Shown here in pieces: positions 16,520-25,569 of a stretch of DNA of 64,000 nt (the first letter of the stretch is position 1; each line of letters opens with the position of its first letter). This DNA is from Martinezella rhizogenes (GTDB lineage Bacteria; Pseudomonadota; Alphaproteobacteria; Rhizobiales; Rhizobiaceae). Made by a program: the position numbers and the translations under genes. The stretch is from the NCBI GenBank assembly GCA_013322215.1, contig JAAMEZ010000049.1, forward strand, positions 1-64,000. Direction: 5' to 3'. The notes under the pieces were generated by a model. It made no database searches, was not told where the DNA came from, and saw nothing but the letters and a program-made list of their open reading frames with translations.

Positions 16520-18881
16520 TGTGTCCCGTCTCAAATTCCGTGAACTCGAGCCGGAAACGTTCATCCCCTATGTCCGGCACGTGGACGAGACCGTGATCGC
16601 ACTCGATTCTAGGGCATTGCTAGCGATGATCGCTTTAGACGGCGTATCGTTCGAGACAATCGATGCTATCGATCTGAACAGCCTGCAGCGCGATCTCAAT
16701 ACGCTCTACCGCAATATCGCGGATGAGCGTCTGGCAATCTGGACCCACCTCATCCGCCGGCGCGACAACACCTATCCCGACGGCGAGTTCACCAATTCCT
16801 TCTCGGCAACGTTGAATGGCAAGTATCGGGCACGGATGGTGAGCGAAGACTTGTTTCGCAACGATCTCTATCTCACCCTGCTCTGGCATCCGGGACGCGA
16901 TCCGGCCGAACGGCTCGCAAATCTGCTGTCACGGCTTCGCAAGGCCCAACGAGCCGCGGTCGAGCTCGATGAGGATAGTCTGAAGCATCTGCGGGACAAG
17001 GTAACCGATGTCACGGCAGGACTGCGACGCTTTACGCCGCGCGTGCTGTCGCTTTACGATCAGAACGGCATCCTGTTTTCCGAACCGAGCGAGGTGCTGC
17101 ATCAGTTGATCGGCGGCCGCCGAGAACCCATACCATTGACGGAAGGCAGGATCTCCTCGGCGATCTATTCCGATCGTGTAATCTTCGGGCGCGAGACAGT
17201 CGAGATCCGCGATGAAGGGACAAGCCGTTATGCAGGCATGTTCGGTTTCAAGGAATATCCGGCGAGAACCCGCGGCGGTATGCTGGACGGCATTCTGACG
17301 GCACCTTTCGAACTGAACTTCACTCAGTCCTTCGCGTTCAGGTCTAAAACCGATGCCCGCACCATCATGGGACGCAAGCAGAACCAAATGGTGAGTGCGG
17401 TCGACAAGGCGGCCTCCCAGATTGAAGAGCTTGATGCGGCAATGGACGAGCTGGAATCGAACCGTTTCGTGCTCGGCGAGCACCATCTGACCCTCGGGGT
17501 ATTCGCTTCATCTGTCAAAGACCTTGCTGACAATCTCGCCAAGGCGCGCTCGCATCTGACCAATGGCGGCGCTGTTGTGGCCCGCGAGGATCTGGGGCTC
17601 GAGGCTGCATGGTGGGCACAATTGCCTGGTAATTTTCGCTATCGGGCCCGTTCTGGTGCGGTCACCTCGCGGAATTTTGCAGCACTTTCTCCGTTTCATT
17701 CCTATCCTATGGGCAGGAAGGACGGCAACGAATGGGGGCCGGCCGTCGCCATGCTGAAGACGGCGTCGGGCTCGCCGTTCTATTTCAATTTCCACTATGG
17801 CGATCTCGGCAACACCTTCGTCTGCGGTCCGTCGGGTGCTGGTAAGACCGTACTTCTCAATTTCATGCTATCGCAACTCGAAAAGCATGACTCGCACATG
17901 GTCTTCTTCGACAAGGATCGTGGCGCCGACCTCTTCGTGCGGGCTGCCGGCGGTACCTATTTGCCGTTGAAGAACGGGCTGCCGACCGGATGTGCGCCGC
18001 TGAAAGCCTTAGAGCTAACACCGGCGAACAAGATATTCCTGGCACGATTTATCGCCAAGCTAGCCGGTGCGACCGTGCGTGACTTTTCGGTCAGCGATGT
18101 CAGCGATATCGCGCTGGCGATCGATGGTCTTTCCGATCTGCCGAAAGAGCAGCGCACGATCGGCGCTTTGCGCACCTTTCTCAACAATACCGATCCGGAA
18201 GGGATCGCCGCACGCCTGCGTCGGTGGGAAAGAGGCGGGCCGCTTGGTTGGGTCTTCGACAACGAGGCCGATGAAATCGGTATCGGTGCCAAATTTCTCG
18301 GCTACGACATGACCGATTTTCTCGACAATGAGGAAATCCGTAATCCCTTGATGGCTTATCTTTTCTATCGCGTCGAACAATTGATTGATGGCCGACGGAT
18401 TATCATCGTCATCGACGAGTTCTGGAAGGCGTTGCAGGACGAGAGCTTTCTTGATCTTGCCCAGAATAAGCTCAAGACCATTCGCAAGCAGAACGGCTTG
18501 ATGCTGTTTGCCACGCAAAGCCCGCGAGACGCCATCAACTCGCCGATCGCGCATACAATCATCGAGCAGTGCCCAACGCAGGTTTTCTTGCCGAATTCCC
18601 GCGGTAATCGAGACGACTATGTCGGTGGCTTCAAGCTCACCGAACGCGAATTTGAGTTGGTTGCCCGCGAGCTCTCCGCTGAAAGCCGGCGCTTCATTGT
18701 TAAACAGGGTCACAACAGTGTTGTCGCCGAACTCAATCTCAACGGTTTCGACGATGAGCTCGCAATCCTGTCGGGGCGAACGGCCAATATCGAACTCGCC
18801 GATGCGATCCGGTCTGAACTCCGAGACGATGGCGATGGCGAAGCATGGTTACAAATGTTCCAGCAAAGAAGGAGTGTGTGA
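16512..18881 (+). CDS. virB4: VirB4 T4SS ATPase
   Basis: The 789-residue ATPase matches the usual VirB4 length. Walker A (CGPSGAGKT) lies near residue 439, Walker B with IIIVIDEFWKAL near residue 630, and FATQSPRDAINSPIAHTI in the C-terminal motor domain. It energises pilus assembly and substrate passage at the inner membrane. An ATG 21 bases earlier lacks a ribosome site, whereas AAAGGGA precedes 16512. The stop overlaps the virB5 start by one base. Confidence 0.92.
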   Translation: MPNVSRLKFRELEPETFIPYVRHVDETVIALDSRALLAMIALDGVSFETIDAIDLNSLQRDLNTLYRNIADERLAIWTHLIRRRDNTYPDGEFTNSFSATLNGKYRARMVSEDLFRNDLYLTLLWHPGRDPAERLANLLSRLRKAQRAAVELDEDSLKHLRDKVTDVTAGLRRFTPRVLSLYDQNGILFSEPSEVLHQLIGGRREPIPLTEGRISSAIYSDRVIFGRETVEIRDEGTSRYAGMFGFKEYPARTRGGMLDGILTAPFELNFTQSFAFRSKTDARTIMGRKQNQMVSAVDKAASQIEELDAAMDELESNRFVLGEHHLTLGVFASSVKDLADNLAKARSHLTNGGAVVAREDLGLEAAWWAQLPGNFRYRARSGAVTSRNFAALSPFHSYPMGRKDGNEWGPAVAMLKTASGSPFYFNFHYGDLGNTFVCGPSGAGKTVLLNFMLSQLEKHDSHMVFFDKDRGADLFVRAAGGTYLPLKNGLPTGCAPLKALELTPANKIFLARFIAKLAGATVRDFSVSDVSDIALAIDGLSDLPKEQRTIGALRTFLNNTDPEGIAARLRRWERGGPLGWVFDNEADEIGIGAKFLGYDMTDFLDNEEIRNPLMAYLFYRVEQLIDGRRIIIVIDEFWKALQDESFLDLAQNKLKTIRKQNGLMLFATQSPRDAINSPIAHTIIEQCPTQVFLPNSRGNRDDYVGGFKLTEREFELVARELSAESRRFIVKQGHNSVVAELNLNGFDDELAILSGRTANIELADAIRSELRDDGDGEAWLQMFQQRRSV

Positions 18882-19576
18882 TGGTTCGATGCAGAATGTT
18901 TCGACAAACAGCGTTAGCGTTGCTCGTCTCAGCCCATGTCGCCGGTGCGCAGGGTATCCCGGTGATCGACCAGACGGCGATTGCCAAGCAGATCGAAAGC
19001 ATAACCCAGCTGAAATCGCAGCTCGATGCGCTGAACCAGCAACTCCAGCAGGCCCAGCAACTCTACGGTTCGCTAAACAAGCTCACCAATATGGCTGACG
19101 TCGCCAGCCTGTTGAACGATCCAGCGATCCGCAAGGCATTGCCAGGGGACTTTTCTGCCGTCGAAAGCCTGCTCAAGGGCTCAGGTTCAGGCGCGATTGG
19201 CGATGCCGCCTCAAAGTTCTTGACCGACAATTCGACCTACAAAACTAGCGCCAATGACTTTTACGCTCAGGAACTGTCGCGTCTTCAGAACAAGAATGCC
19301 GGGCAGATGAGCCTCGGCCAGCAAATCTACGACGCTGCGACCAAGCGGATCGACGGGATTGATCAATTACGCCGGCAAATCTCTTCGGCGAGCGACGCCA
19401 AGGACATCGCCGATCTGCAGGCGCGGCTGCAAGCCGAAACGGCCTTTCTTCAGACCGATATGCTCAGGATGCAGGGGTTGCAGATGATGCAGCAGGCCGA
19501 GGTTCAGGTCGATGAGCAGCGCAGGGCCGAGGATTGGCGCAAGCGCATGGATACAATGGGAGCGGCCCTTCAATGA
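18881..19576 (+). CDS. virB5: VirB5 minor pilin / pilus-tip protein
   Basis: The 231-residue protein has a signal peptide (ALALLVSAHVAGA-QG), then IPVIDQTAIAKQIESITQLKSQL and a long Gln-rich coiled region, characteristic of VirB5/TraC. The middle is helical and ends in ADLQARLQAETAFLQTD and MQQAEVQVDEQRR. VirB5 sits at the pilus tip and contacts the recipient. AAGGAG lies seven bases before the start. It overlaps eexN by four bases. Confidence 0.88.
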   Translation: MVRCRMFRQTALALLVSAHVAGAQGIPVIDQTAIAKQIESITQLKSQLDALNQQLQQAQQLYGSLNKLTNMADVASLLNDPAIRKALPGDFSAVESLLKGSGSGAIGDAASKFLTDNSTYKTSANDFYAQELSRLQNKNAGQMSLGQQIYDAATKRIDGIDQLRRQISSASDAKDIADLQARLQAETAFLQTDMLRMQGLQMMQQAEVQVDEQRRAEDWRKRMDTMGAALQ

Positions 19577-19806
19577 AGCTTCTTGTTCTCCTCATACTCG
19601 GTCTTTCTTTGTTCGGCTGCTCGAAGCAGCCCGAGCGTACCTATTCGGTCGACGAGCTGATGGCCAACCAGACGCTGCTGTCGGATCTCATCGCCAAATG
19701 CAAAAGCAATCCCGGCGAGCTGCGAGCAACGCCGAATTGCGTGAATGCCGAGGCGGCCGATTGGAAATCCCGCCTGGAACGCATGGGCAAAGCACTCGGA
19801 GGCTGA
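19573..19806 (+). CDS. eexN: EexN-family entry-exclusion lipoprotein
   Basis: The 77-residue lipoprotein has a lipobox ending LSLFGC near residue 15, then YSVDELMANQTLL, KCKSNPGELRATPNC and EAADWKSRLERMGKAL. This is the conserved EexN pattern with two cysteines beyond the lipidated one. EexN proteins reduce uptake of a like plasmid by a cell that already has one. Its place between virB5 and virB6 is the usual one in plasmid VirB operons and argues that this T4SS is, or was, conjugative rather than effector-only. Confidence 0.8.
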   Translation: MKLLVLLILGLSLFGCSKQPERTYSVDELMANQTLLSDLIAKCKSNPGELRATPNCVNAEAADWKSRLERMGKALGG

Positions 19807-19809
19807 GGC

Positions 19810-20742
19810 ATGTATCAGATCTTTGCCTTCGTCGATGGGCAGTTCAAGGCGCCGCTGGAGAACTTCATATCGTCAGGTACGTCGAATATTGCCAGCTGGG
19901 TCACCGGGCCATTGACGGCGGCTTTGACACTTTATGTCATCCTCTATGGCTTTCTGATCCTGCGTGGATCAGTCCACGAACCGATCATGGATTTCGCCTT
20001 TCGGGCAATGAAGCTTGCCATCATCCTGATGCTGGTCACGAATGCTCGCGAGTACCAGACTTATATCGGCAGCATCTTCTTCGACACATTGCCCAAGGAG
20101 ATCTCACAGGCGTTGAACTCCGGCACGATACCAAGCGCCTCGACCTTCGACAGCCTACTGGATAAAGGCCAGAAATGCGCGAAAGAGATCTGGTCGCGTG
20201 CCTCATGGGGTGTCGATATCGTTACCGGTCTCGGTGGCATGCTGGTCATCCTAGCAAGCTTCGTGGTTGCCGCGATCGGTTATATCGTTTCGCTCTACGC
20301 CCGCCTGGCGCTGGCGATCGTGCTCGCTATCGGCCCGATTTTCGTAGCGCTCGCCATGTTCCGCTCGACACGCCGCTTCACCGAAGCCTGGATCGGGCAA
20401 CTCGCCAACTTCGTGATCCTGCAGGTACTGGTTGTGGCGGTTGGCTCTCTGCTTATTACCTGTATCGATTCCACCTTCACAGTGATCGAGAGCTACAGCG
20501 ACGTACTGATGCGACCCGTTGCGCTCGGCGCCATTTGCCTTGCCTCCCTCTACGTCTTTTACCAGCTTCCGGGCATCGCTTCGGCACTTGCCGCGGGCGG
20601 AGCTTCGCTCACCTACGGCTATGGCGCGGCACGCGACGCGCATGAAGGCACGCTTGCCCGAGGCGCCACCTATATGGCGCGAGCGACTGGTCGGGGTGCA
20701 CGTGCCGTTGGCCGCAGCTTTCGTTCCGAAAGAACCGACTGA
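19810..20742 (+). CDS. virB6: VirB6 polytopic inner-membrane protein
   Basis: The 310-residue protein has about five or six membrane helices, a central periplasmic loop (residues ~85-135) and the conserved ARLALAIVLAIGPIFVALAMF helix pair with a Trp-containing EAWIGQLANFVILQVL segment. VirB6 forms part of the inner-membrane translocation pore. GGAGG precedes the start, and the gene begins three bases after eexN. The C-terminal tail is Arg-rich. Confidence 0.88.
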   Translation: MYQIFAFVDGQFKAPLENFISSGTSNIASWVTGPLTAALTLYVILYGFLILRGSVHEPIMDFAFRAMKLAIILMLVTNAREYQTYIGSIFFDTLPKEISQALNSGTIPSASTFDSLLDKGQKCAKEIWSRASWGVDIVTGLGGMLVILASFVVAAIGYIVSLYARLALAIVLAIGPIFVALAMFRSTRRFTEAWIGQLANFVILQVLVVAVGSLLITCIDSTFTVIESYSDVLMRPVALGAICLASLYVFYQLPGIASALAAGGASLTYGYGAARDAHEGTLARGATYMARATGRGARAVGRSFRSERTD

Positions 20743-20781
20743 TGTGGAACTCCAAGCAAACAACAAGATGGCTGGTTCAGG

Positions 20782-21069
20782 ATGATCCGAATATTCGTGC
20801 TTTTTTGTGTGGTATCAACGCTCGGCGGCTGCGCGTCACATTCCTATCCTCTACCCAAATGCGATGGCTATTCGCGCCGGCCGCTCAATCGCGCCATGTG
20901 GCAATGGGACGGCGATAGTCGGTCGACGCCGCAGCCTGCTCACTCTTTACCGACACAGTCCGGTGACAAGCCACCCGCCTATGTCGAGGAAAAGCCGGAC
21001 ATCGTTCCCGCCGCCTTTGCGCATTTTGATGTCGGCCACTCCTATCGCCCATGCGGAGGGCAGCGGTGA
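20782..21069 (+). CDS. virB7: VirB7-like outer-membrane lipoprotein
   Basis: The 95-residue protein has a lipoprotein signal (FVLFCVVSTLGGC) and then PKCDGYSRRPLNRAMWQWD, a segment shared by VirB7 proteins of rhizobial T4SS. VirB7 stabilises VirB9 in the outer-membrane core, often through a disulfide; Cys at ~27 is available for this. The extended tail is longer than the ~55-residue Ti VirB7. The stop overlaps the virB8 start by one base (TGATG). Confidence 0.75.
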   Translation: MIRIFVLFCVVSTLGGCASHSYPLPKCDGYSRRPLNRAMWQWDGDSRSTPQPAHSLPTQSGDKPPAYVEEKPDIVPAAFAHFDVGHSYRPCGGQR

Positions 21070-21740
21070 TGGTGACGACGGACAATCTCAAGGATTATTT
21101 CGATAAGGCCCGGCGCTTCGATCAGGACCGCATGATCCAGATGGAACGTTCGGCTCGGATTGCCTGGTTCGTAGCCACTGCGGCCGGCGTGCTTGCGGCA
21201 ATTTCGATCGTCGCCATCGCAGGCTTGACACCGCTAAAGACGGTCGAACCTTTTGTCGTGAGAGTCGACAATTCCACCGGCATTGTCGATGTTGTTTCGG
21301 CACTCACGTCTTCTGCTGGCACCTACGACGAAGCGGTGACTAAATATTTCGCCGCCCGCTACGTTCGCGCCCGCGAGGGTTACGTCTGGAGCGAGGCGGA
21401 GGAGAATTTTCGCACGGTTTCGCTGCTCTCAACGGCGCCGGAACAGACCCGTTTTGCCGCAATTTATCGCGGTGGTAATCCGGATTCCCCGCAAAATATC
21501 TACGGCCGCGGCGCCACATCGCGGATCAACATCGTTTCGATCTCGCTGATCAACGCCAATGTGCTGTCTGTTCGCTATATGCGTACCATCACTCGCGGTG
21601 ACGAGACCCATACGACCCATTGGGTGGCAACGCTTACCTTCTCCTATGTGAATGCTCCAATGTCCTCGACCGATCGGCTGATAAATCCGCTCGGCTTCGC
21701 TGTCAGCGACTATCGATCCGATCCGGAGGCCATCAATTGA
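21069..21740 (+). CDS. virB8: VirB8 inner-membrane scaffold protein
   Basis: The 223-residue bitopic protein has a short cytoplasmic N-terminus, one membrane helix (IAWFVATAAGVLAAISIVAI) near residues 33-53, and a periplasmic NTF2-like domain with LKTVEPFVVRVDNSTG and the NINVLS/RYMRT strands. VirB8 nucleates assembly by binding VirB9 and VirB10. GGAGG lies before the chosen ATG; a slightly earlier ATG is within virB7. Confidence 0.9.
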   Translation: MVTTDNLKDYFDKARRFDQDRMIQMERSARIAWFVATAAGVLAAISIVAIAGLTPLKTVEPFVVRVDNSTGIVDVVSALTSSAGTYDEAVTKYFAARYVRAREGYVWSEAEENFRTVSLLSTAPEQTRFAAIYRGGNPDSPQNIYGRGATSRINIVSISLINANVLSVRYMRTITRGDETHTTHWVATLTFSYVNAPMSSTDRLINPLGFAVSDYRSDPEAIN

Positions 21741-22624
21741 AACATCTGAAACATCATTGTTTGATTGCACTACTGCTGACTGCTAGCTTGCCATCGGCAG
21801 CCCTTGCGCTGGAAACGCCGCGCGGCGCATCCCAGGACAGCCGGGTTCGCTTCGTCGACTATCAGCCTTACAATATCACCAGGATCGTGGGCTCGTTGCG
21901 TTCCTCCGTCCAGGTGGAGTTTGCCGCCGACGAGGAAATCGCCCATGTGGCTCTTGGCAACACGGTCGCCTGGGAAGTGGCGCCGGCCGGCAATATCCTC
22001 TTCCTGAAGGCCCGAGAGAACCAGCCGGTCACGAACATCTCCGTGGTCACGACACGTCGTGATGGTTCGACGCGCAGTTACCAGATGGAGTTGACGGTCC
22101 GTGACGGTCCGGTTGCCGCCGGCCAGGACACTTACTTCTATGTCAAATTTCGCTATCCGGCCGATGATGCGGAACGCCGTCGTCAGGAGGCGCTTGCGCG
22201 AACCCAGGCAGCACAAGCTGGACAAGCCGACACAGTGCTGGCTTTGCATGAGCAATATGGACCGCGCAACTGGCACTATTCCGCACAGGGATCAAAGGCT
22301 TTGGAACCGAACGCTGTTTATGACAACGGCAAGATCACGACGATCGCCTTCACCGGCAATCAGGAAATGCCGGCAATCTATATGGAAAACTCCGACGGCA
22401 CCGAGAGCCTGGTACCCAAGTCGGTGGCCGGCGATCTCGTGCTCGTTCACGCGATCGGCCGCAAATTCATCCTGCGGCGGGGAGGAGACGTGCTCTGCAT
22501 CTTCAACGAAGCCTACGATCCGACCGGCATCGATCCGAACACCAATACCACATCGCCTTCGGTTGAGCGCGTCATGAAGGTGCAGGCGAGAAGTGCTGCA
22601 GAAGGAGGAGCCGATGGCCGATGA
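21737..22624 (+). CDS. virB9: VirB9 outer-membrane core protein
   Basis: The 295-residue protein has a signal peptide ending ALA-LE, then DSRVRFVDYQPYNITRIVGSL, the standard VirB9 N-terminal strand pattern, and a C-terminal domain with NWHYSAQGSKALEPNAVYDNG and RRGGDVLCIFNEAYDP, where a Cys can pair with VirB7. I choose a TTG start that overlaps the virB8 stop (TTGA), because GGAGG lies seven bases upstream and the product then begins directly with the signal peptide. Confidence 0.9.
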   Translation: MKHLKHHCLIALLLTASLPSAALALETPRGASQDSRVRFVDYQPYNITRIVGSLRSSVQVEFAADEEIAHVALGNTVAWEVAPAGNILFLKARENQPVTNISVVTTRRDGSTRSYQMELTVRDGPVAAGQDTYFYVKFRYPADDAERRRQEALARTQAAQAGQADTVLALHEQYGPRNWHYSAQGSKALEPNAVYDNGKITTIAFTGNQEMPAIYMENSDGTESLVPKSVAGDLVLVHAIGRKFILRRGGDVLCIFNEAYDPTGIDPNTNTTSPSVERVMKVQARSAAEGGADGR

Positions 22625-23780
22625 GGCGGAAGACCGTATCCCAGGTGAGCGCGCCGAGACCGATGTCAATTCGCGAACCGAGGCCAGTCCATTCCTGAAG
22701 CGCGGTGCCGTCGTTTTAGCGATGGTCGCTTTTGTTGGGTTTTCGCTGTGGTCGATGCGTGACCGGCAAAAGACTGAGACGACAAAGCCCGACCATGTCG
22801 TTATCCGCCAGACGACTGACTTCGAGCCGGCGAAGGAAGAGGTAAAGCCGGCTGCACCTCTTCCCGAGGTGCTGCTACCGACGCCTGCGCCAAAGGAGCA
22901 GGTCGCACCCGCTGAGGACACGTTATTGGACTCTGCCCGCCGTGCGCCGGTGATGGCCTATGGACAGCAGTCCTCATCGCAACGCCGCGACACAGCAGCC
23001 GCCATGTCGCAAGACGCTAGCTCCAATTATCTCCCTGTTCCAGGCAGCCTTGGAGGCGTCCAACCTGAAACCGAGGATCAGCGCTTCAACAGGATGTTGA
23101 CGCCGACCCATCTGGAAGGATCACGCGCCGGCACGCTCGGCAATCGCGACTTCATCGTGGCGATGGGAACTTCGATTCCCTGTGTGCTGGAAACGGCGCT
23201 CGCCTCCGACCAGCCGGGCTTCGCCAGCTGCGTCATCAACCGCGATGTGCTTTCCGACAACGGCCGCGTCGTTCTGATGGAAAAAGGAACCCAGATCGTC
23301 GGAGAATATCGAGGCGGCTTAAACCGCGGCCAGAAGCGTCTGTTCGTGCTTTGGAACCGGGCAAAGACGCCAAGAGGTGTGATTATTACACTCGCCTCGC
23401 CCGCAACCGACGCGCTCGGGCGGGCGGGCATGGATGGCTATGTCGATACACATTGGTGGGAGCGCTTCGGTAGCGCCATCCTGCTCTCTATCGTCGGCGA
23501 CGCGACGACCTATGCCGGCAGCCGGCTGCAGGATAGTGACGTTCAAGCGCAGAATACGACGAGGGCTGGCCAGCAGGCAGCAGCGATCGCCGTCGAGCAA
23601 TCTATCAATATTGTGCCGACATTGACGAAGCATCAGGGCGAACTCGTCTCGATTTTTGTCGCCCGCGATCTCGATTTTTCCGATGTCTATAGCCTGCGTG
23701 TCACCGAGCCCCGTAACAAGATCCTCGATCGGGCGGTATTGGGGGACTTCATGCCCCGATCGACGCTTGTGACGAAGTAG
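22614..23780 (+). CDS. virB10: VirB10 energy-sensing channel protein
   Basis: The 388-residue protein has an N-terminal cytoplasmic tail, one membrane helix (GAVVLAMVAFVGFSLWSM) near residues 30-47, a Pro-rich periplasmic linker (PLPEVLLPTPAPKE) and the TrbI beta-barrel domain with GTSIPCVLETALASDQPG and MDGYVDTHWWERFGSAILLS. VirB10 spans both membranes and transduces ATP energy to the outer gate. GGAGGAG precedes the ATG, and the gene overlaps virB9 by 11 bases. Confidence 0.92.
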   Translation: MADEAEDRIPGERAETDVNSRTEASPFLKRGAVVLAMVAFVGFSLWSMRDRQKTETTKPDHVVIRQTTDFEPAKEEVKPAAPLPEVLLPTPAPKEQVAPAEDTLLDSARRAPVMAYGQQSSSQRRDTAAAMSQDASSNYLPVPGSLGGVQPETEDQRFNRMLTPTHLEGSRAGTLGNRDFIVAMGTSIPCVLETALASDQPGFASCVINRDVLSDNGRVVLMEKGTQIVGEYRGGLNRGQKRLFVLWNRAKTPRGVIITLASPATDALGRAGMDGYVDTHWWERFGSAILLSIVGDATTYAGSRLQDSDVQAQNTTRAGQQAAAIAVEQSINIVPTLTKHQGELVSIFVARDLDFSDVYSLRVTEPRNKILDRAVLGDFMPRSTLVTK

Positions 23781-23788
23781 GGCGCAAG

Positions 23789-24778
23789 ATGGCGGAAGCT
23801 TCAGATGCTGGTGTCGTACGTGAATTGCTTTTGCCACTGTCTCGCTTCCTGAAGGATAAATCTCTCTATGAAATTGTCGTCAACCGTCCAGGTGAAGTCC
23901 TGACTGAGGGAGCGGAGGGATGGCGGCACCACGCATTGCCGGATCTTAGCTTTGAGAAGCTCATGCGTCTGGCCCGGGCCATTGCAAGCTATTCGAACCA
24001 GGCAATTAACGAGGCCCGGCCGATCTTATCGGCCTCTTTGCCCGATGAAGAGCGGATTCAGATCGTTGTTCCGCCGGCAACGAGCAAGGGCACGGTCAGC
24101 ATCACGATCAGAAAGCCGCCGTCAGTGACGCTGACGTTGGTTGATCTCGAAAGGGGGGGATTATTTTCCAATGTCTCCTCGCCGAACCGTGATGTCGAAT
24201 CCTCGGATACGAGGTTGGACAAGATACTTAGGGCAGGCAATTACGCGACGTTTCTACGTGCGGCGGTTCTTGCGCGCAAAAACATCATCATCTCAGGCGC
24301 GACCGGATCCGGCAAGACAACCCTGTCGAAGGCATTGATCCGGCATATCCCGGAGCATGAGCGGATAATCTCGATCGAGGATACGCCGGAGCTGGTCATC
24401 ACGCAGCCTAATCACGTCAGGCTTTTCTATTCGAAAGGAGAACAGGGGCTGGCGAAAATCAGCGCGAAAGATCTGCTCGAATCGTGCCTCAGGATGCGAC
24501 CCGATCGCATTCTTCTGCAGGAGCTGCGCGACGGCTCGGCCTTCTACTACATCCGTAATGTCAATTCAGGACACCCTGGATCGATCACAACGGTCCATGC
24601 CGATTCTGCGGCGCTGGCATTTGAGCAACTGACGTTGCTCGTAAAAGAGTCGGAAGGTGGTCGTGACCTCGAGCGCAGCGATATTCGTGGTTTGCTCAAC
24701 GTCGCGATCGATATCATCGTCCAGTGCAAGCGGATCGGCGGGCGGTTTCGGGTGAGCGAGATTTATTTTGAGCCGTGA
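23789..24778 (+). CDS. virB11: VirB11 hexameric traffic ATPase
   Basis: The 329-residue ATPase has the secretion ATPase C-terminal domain with Walker A (SGATGSGKTTL) near residue 172, Asp box ERIISIEDTPEL, Walker B RILLQELRDGSAFYY and the His-box SGHPGSITTVHAD. These are diagnostic of VirB11/PulE proteins. It is the last virB gene; no virD4 follows, only about 525 bases without a convincing gene and then an IS remnant. Confidence 0.92.
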   Translation: MAEASDAGVVRELLLPLSRFLKDKSLYEIVVNRPGEVLTEGAEGWRHHALPDLSFEKLMRLARAIASYSNQAINEARPILSASLPDEERIQIVVPPATSKGTVSITIRKPPSVTLTLVDLERGGLFSNVSSPNRDVESSDTRLDKILRAGNYATFLRAAVLARKNIIISGATGSGKTTLSKALIRHIPEHERIISIEDTPELVITQPNHVRLFYSKGEQGLAKISAKDLLESCLRMRPDRILLQELRDGSAFYYIRNVNSGHPGSITTVHADSAALAFEQLTLLVKESEGGRDLERSDIRGLLNVAIDIIVQCKRIGGRFRVSEIYFEP

Positions 24779-25303
24779 TCGAGCGGAGAAATGATTAGTT
24801 CCTGCATTTTGCTTTGTTCGCTTCAGCCGAGGTTCCTTGTAAACGGAAAGCAGGTCTAACCAGATTTTCTGGTGCTTCGTCTTCCTCGGCTTCGGGCGAA
24901 CCGCCTCGCTCATCGGAAAACTGAGTCGGAAAATGGCCGATGCACATGCGAAATTCGAGGTACGTGAGCGCTCTCCAGGGCCGCATGCCGTCTTTCGTCG
25001 CACGGCGCCATAGTTGTCCGTGGATTATGTGACGAAAATATAGAGCATTGGCGTACAAATATTTGAATTTCGCGGTGGCGAGCCGGAATCGCAGCATCAT
25101 CAACTTGGCAATGACGCTTTTAGTGCGTTGTTGAGCGAAAAGCCGATTTCGTCAGTCGCTGAGGGGTTCTAATTGGTTTCTATATCACCAGATTATACCG
25201 GATTATCGGAGGCGACCAGATTAAATGCCAGATTATGCCCGAATAGATTCTCGACCTTCCCGTTGAAGTTCAAGGGGCAAACGAATTGTACCGGAGATAT
25301 GGG
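24779..25303. other. Intergenic stretch without a convincing gene
   Basis: Downstream of virB11 I find no supported gene. A minus-strand frame at 24795-25103 would encode a basic 102-residue peptide with WRRATKDGMRPWRALTYLEF, which I do not recognise and which lacks a clear ribosome site. A virD4 coupling-protein gene, expected here in many VirB loci, is absent. The right part contains short direct repeats and then the IS481 remnant. Confidence 0.4.
25188..25235. repeat. Three short direct repeats (CCAGATTA)
   Basis: CCAGATTA occurs at 25188-25195, 25216-25223 and 25228-25235, with a related CGGATTA between the first two. The cluster lies between the T4SS operon and the IS481 remnant. It could be an iteron-like or integration-related sequence, or chance in an AT-rich gap. 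Confidence 0.3.
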
Positions 25304-25569
25304 TGGTAACACTTTCGGCTTTTTGGCGGGAGGTGTTGATGCCGCGGAGACAGATTTCGGTGATGGAGGAACGTCTACGATTTGTCGCTCAGCTGCTGAA
25401 GGGCGAAGGCATGGGCGATGTGTGCCGGGAGTTCGGCATCTCGCGCAAGATCGGCTACAAGATCTTCAACCGCTACAAGGACGACGGCCTGGAGGCGCTG
25501 ACGGATCGGTCACGGCGGCCTGTGCGCTATGCCAACCAGCTACCCGAGGCGGTCGCGCAGCTATCATGA
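25304..25569 (+). pseudogene. Truncated IS481-family transposase (5' remnant of an insertion sequence)
   Basis: From the ATG at 25339 about 76 codons match the helix-turn-helix start of IS481-type transposases: VMEERLRFVAQLLKGE, VCREFGISRKIGYKIFNRY and GLEALTDRSRRPVRYANQLP. The catalytic DDE domain is missing, and the frame ends immediately before the stop of the oppositely oriented polysaccharide gene. Just upstream, TGGTAACAC with a following GGCGGGAGG may be the left inverted repeat, but no right end is present. The fragment marks a recombination boundary between the conjugation and polysaccharide regions. Confidence 0.7.

Noticed and set aside
24795..25103. 102-codon minus-strand frame downstream of virB11
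   Set aside because: No recognised family, weak ribosome site, and part of the sequence is low in coding character. Mentioned only in the gap description.
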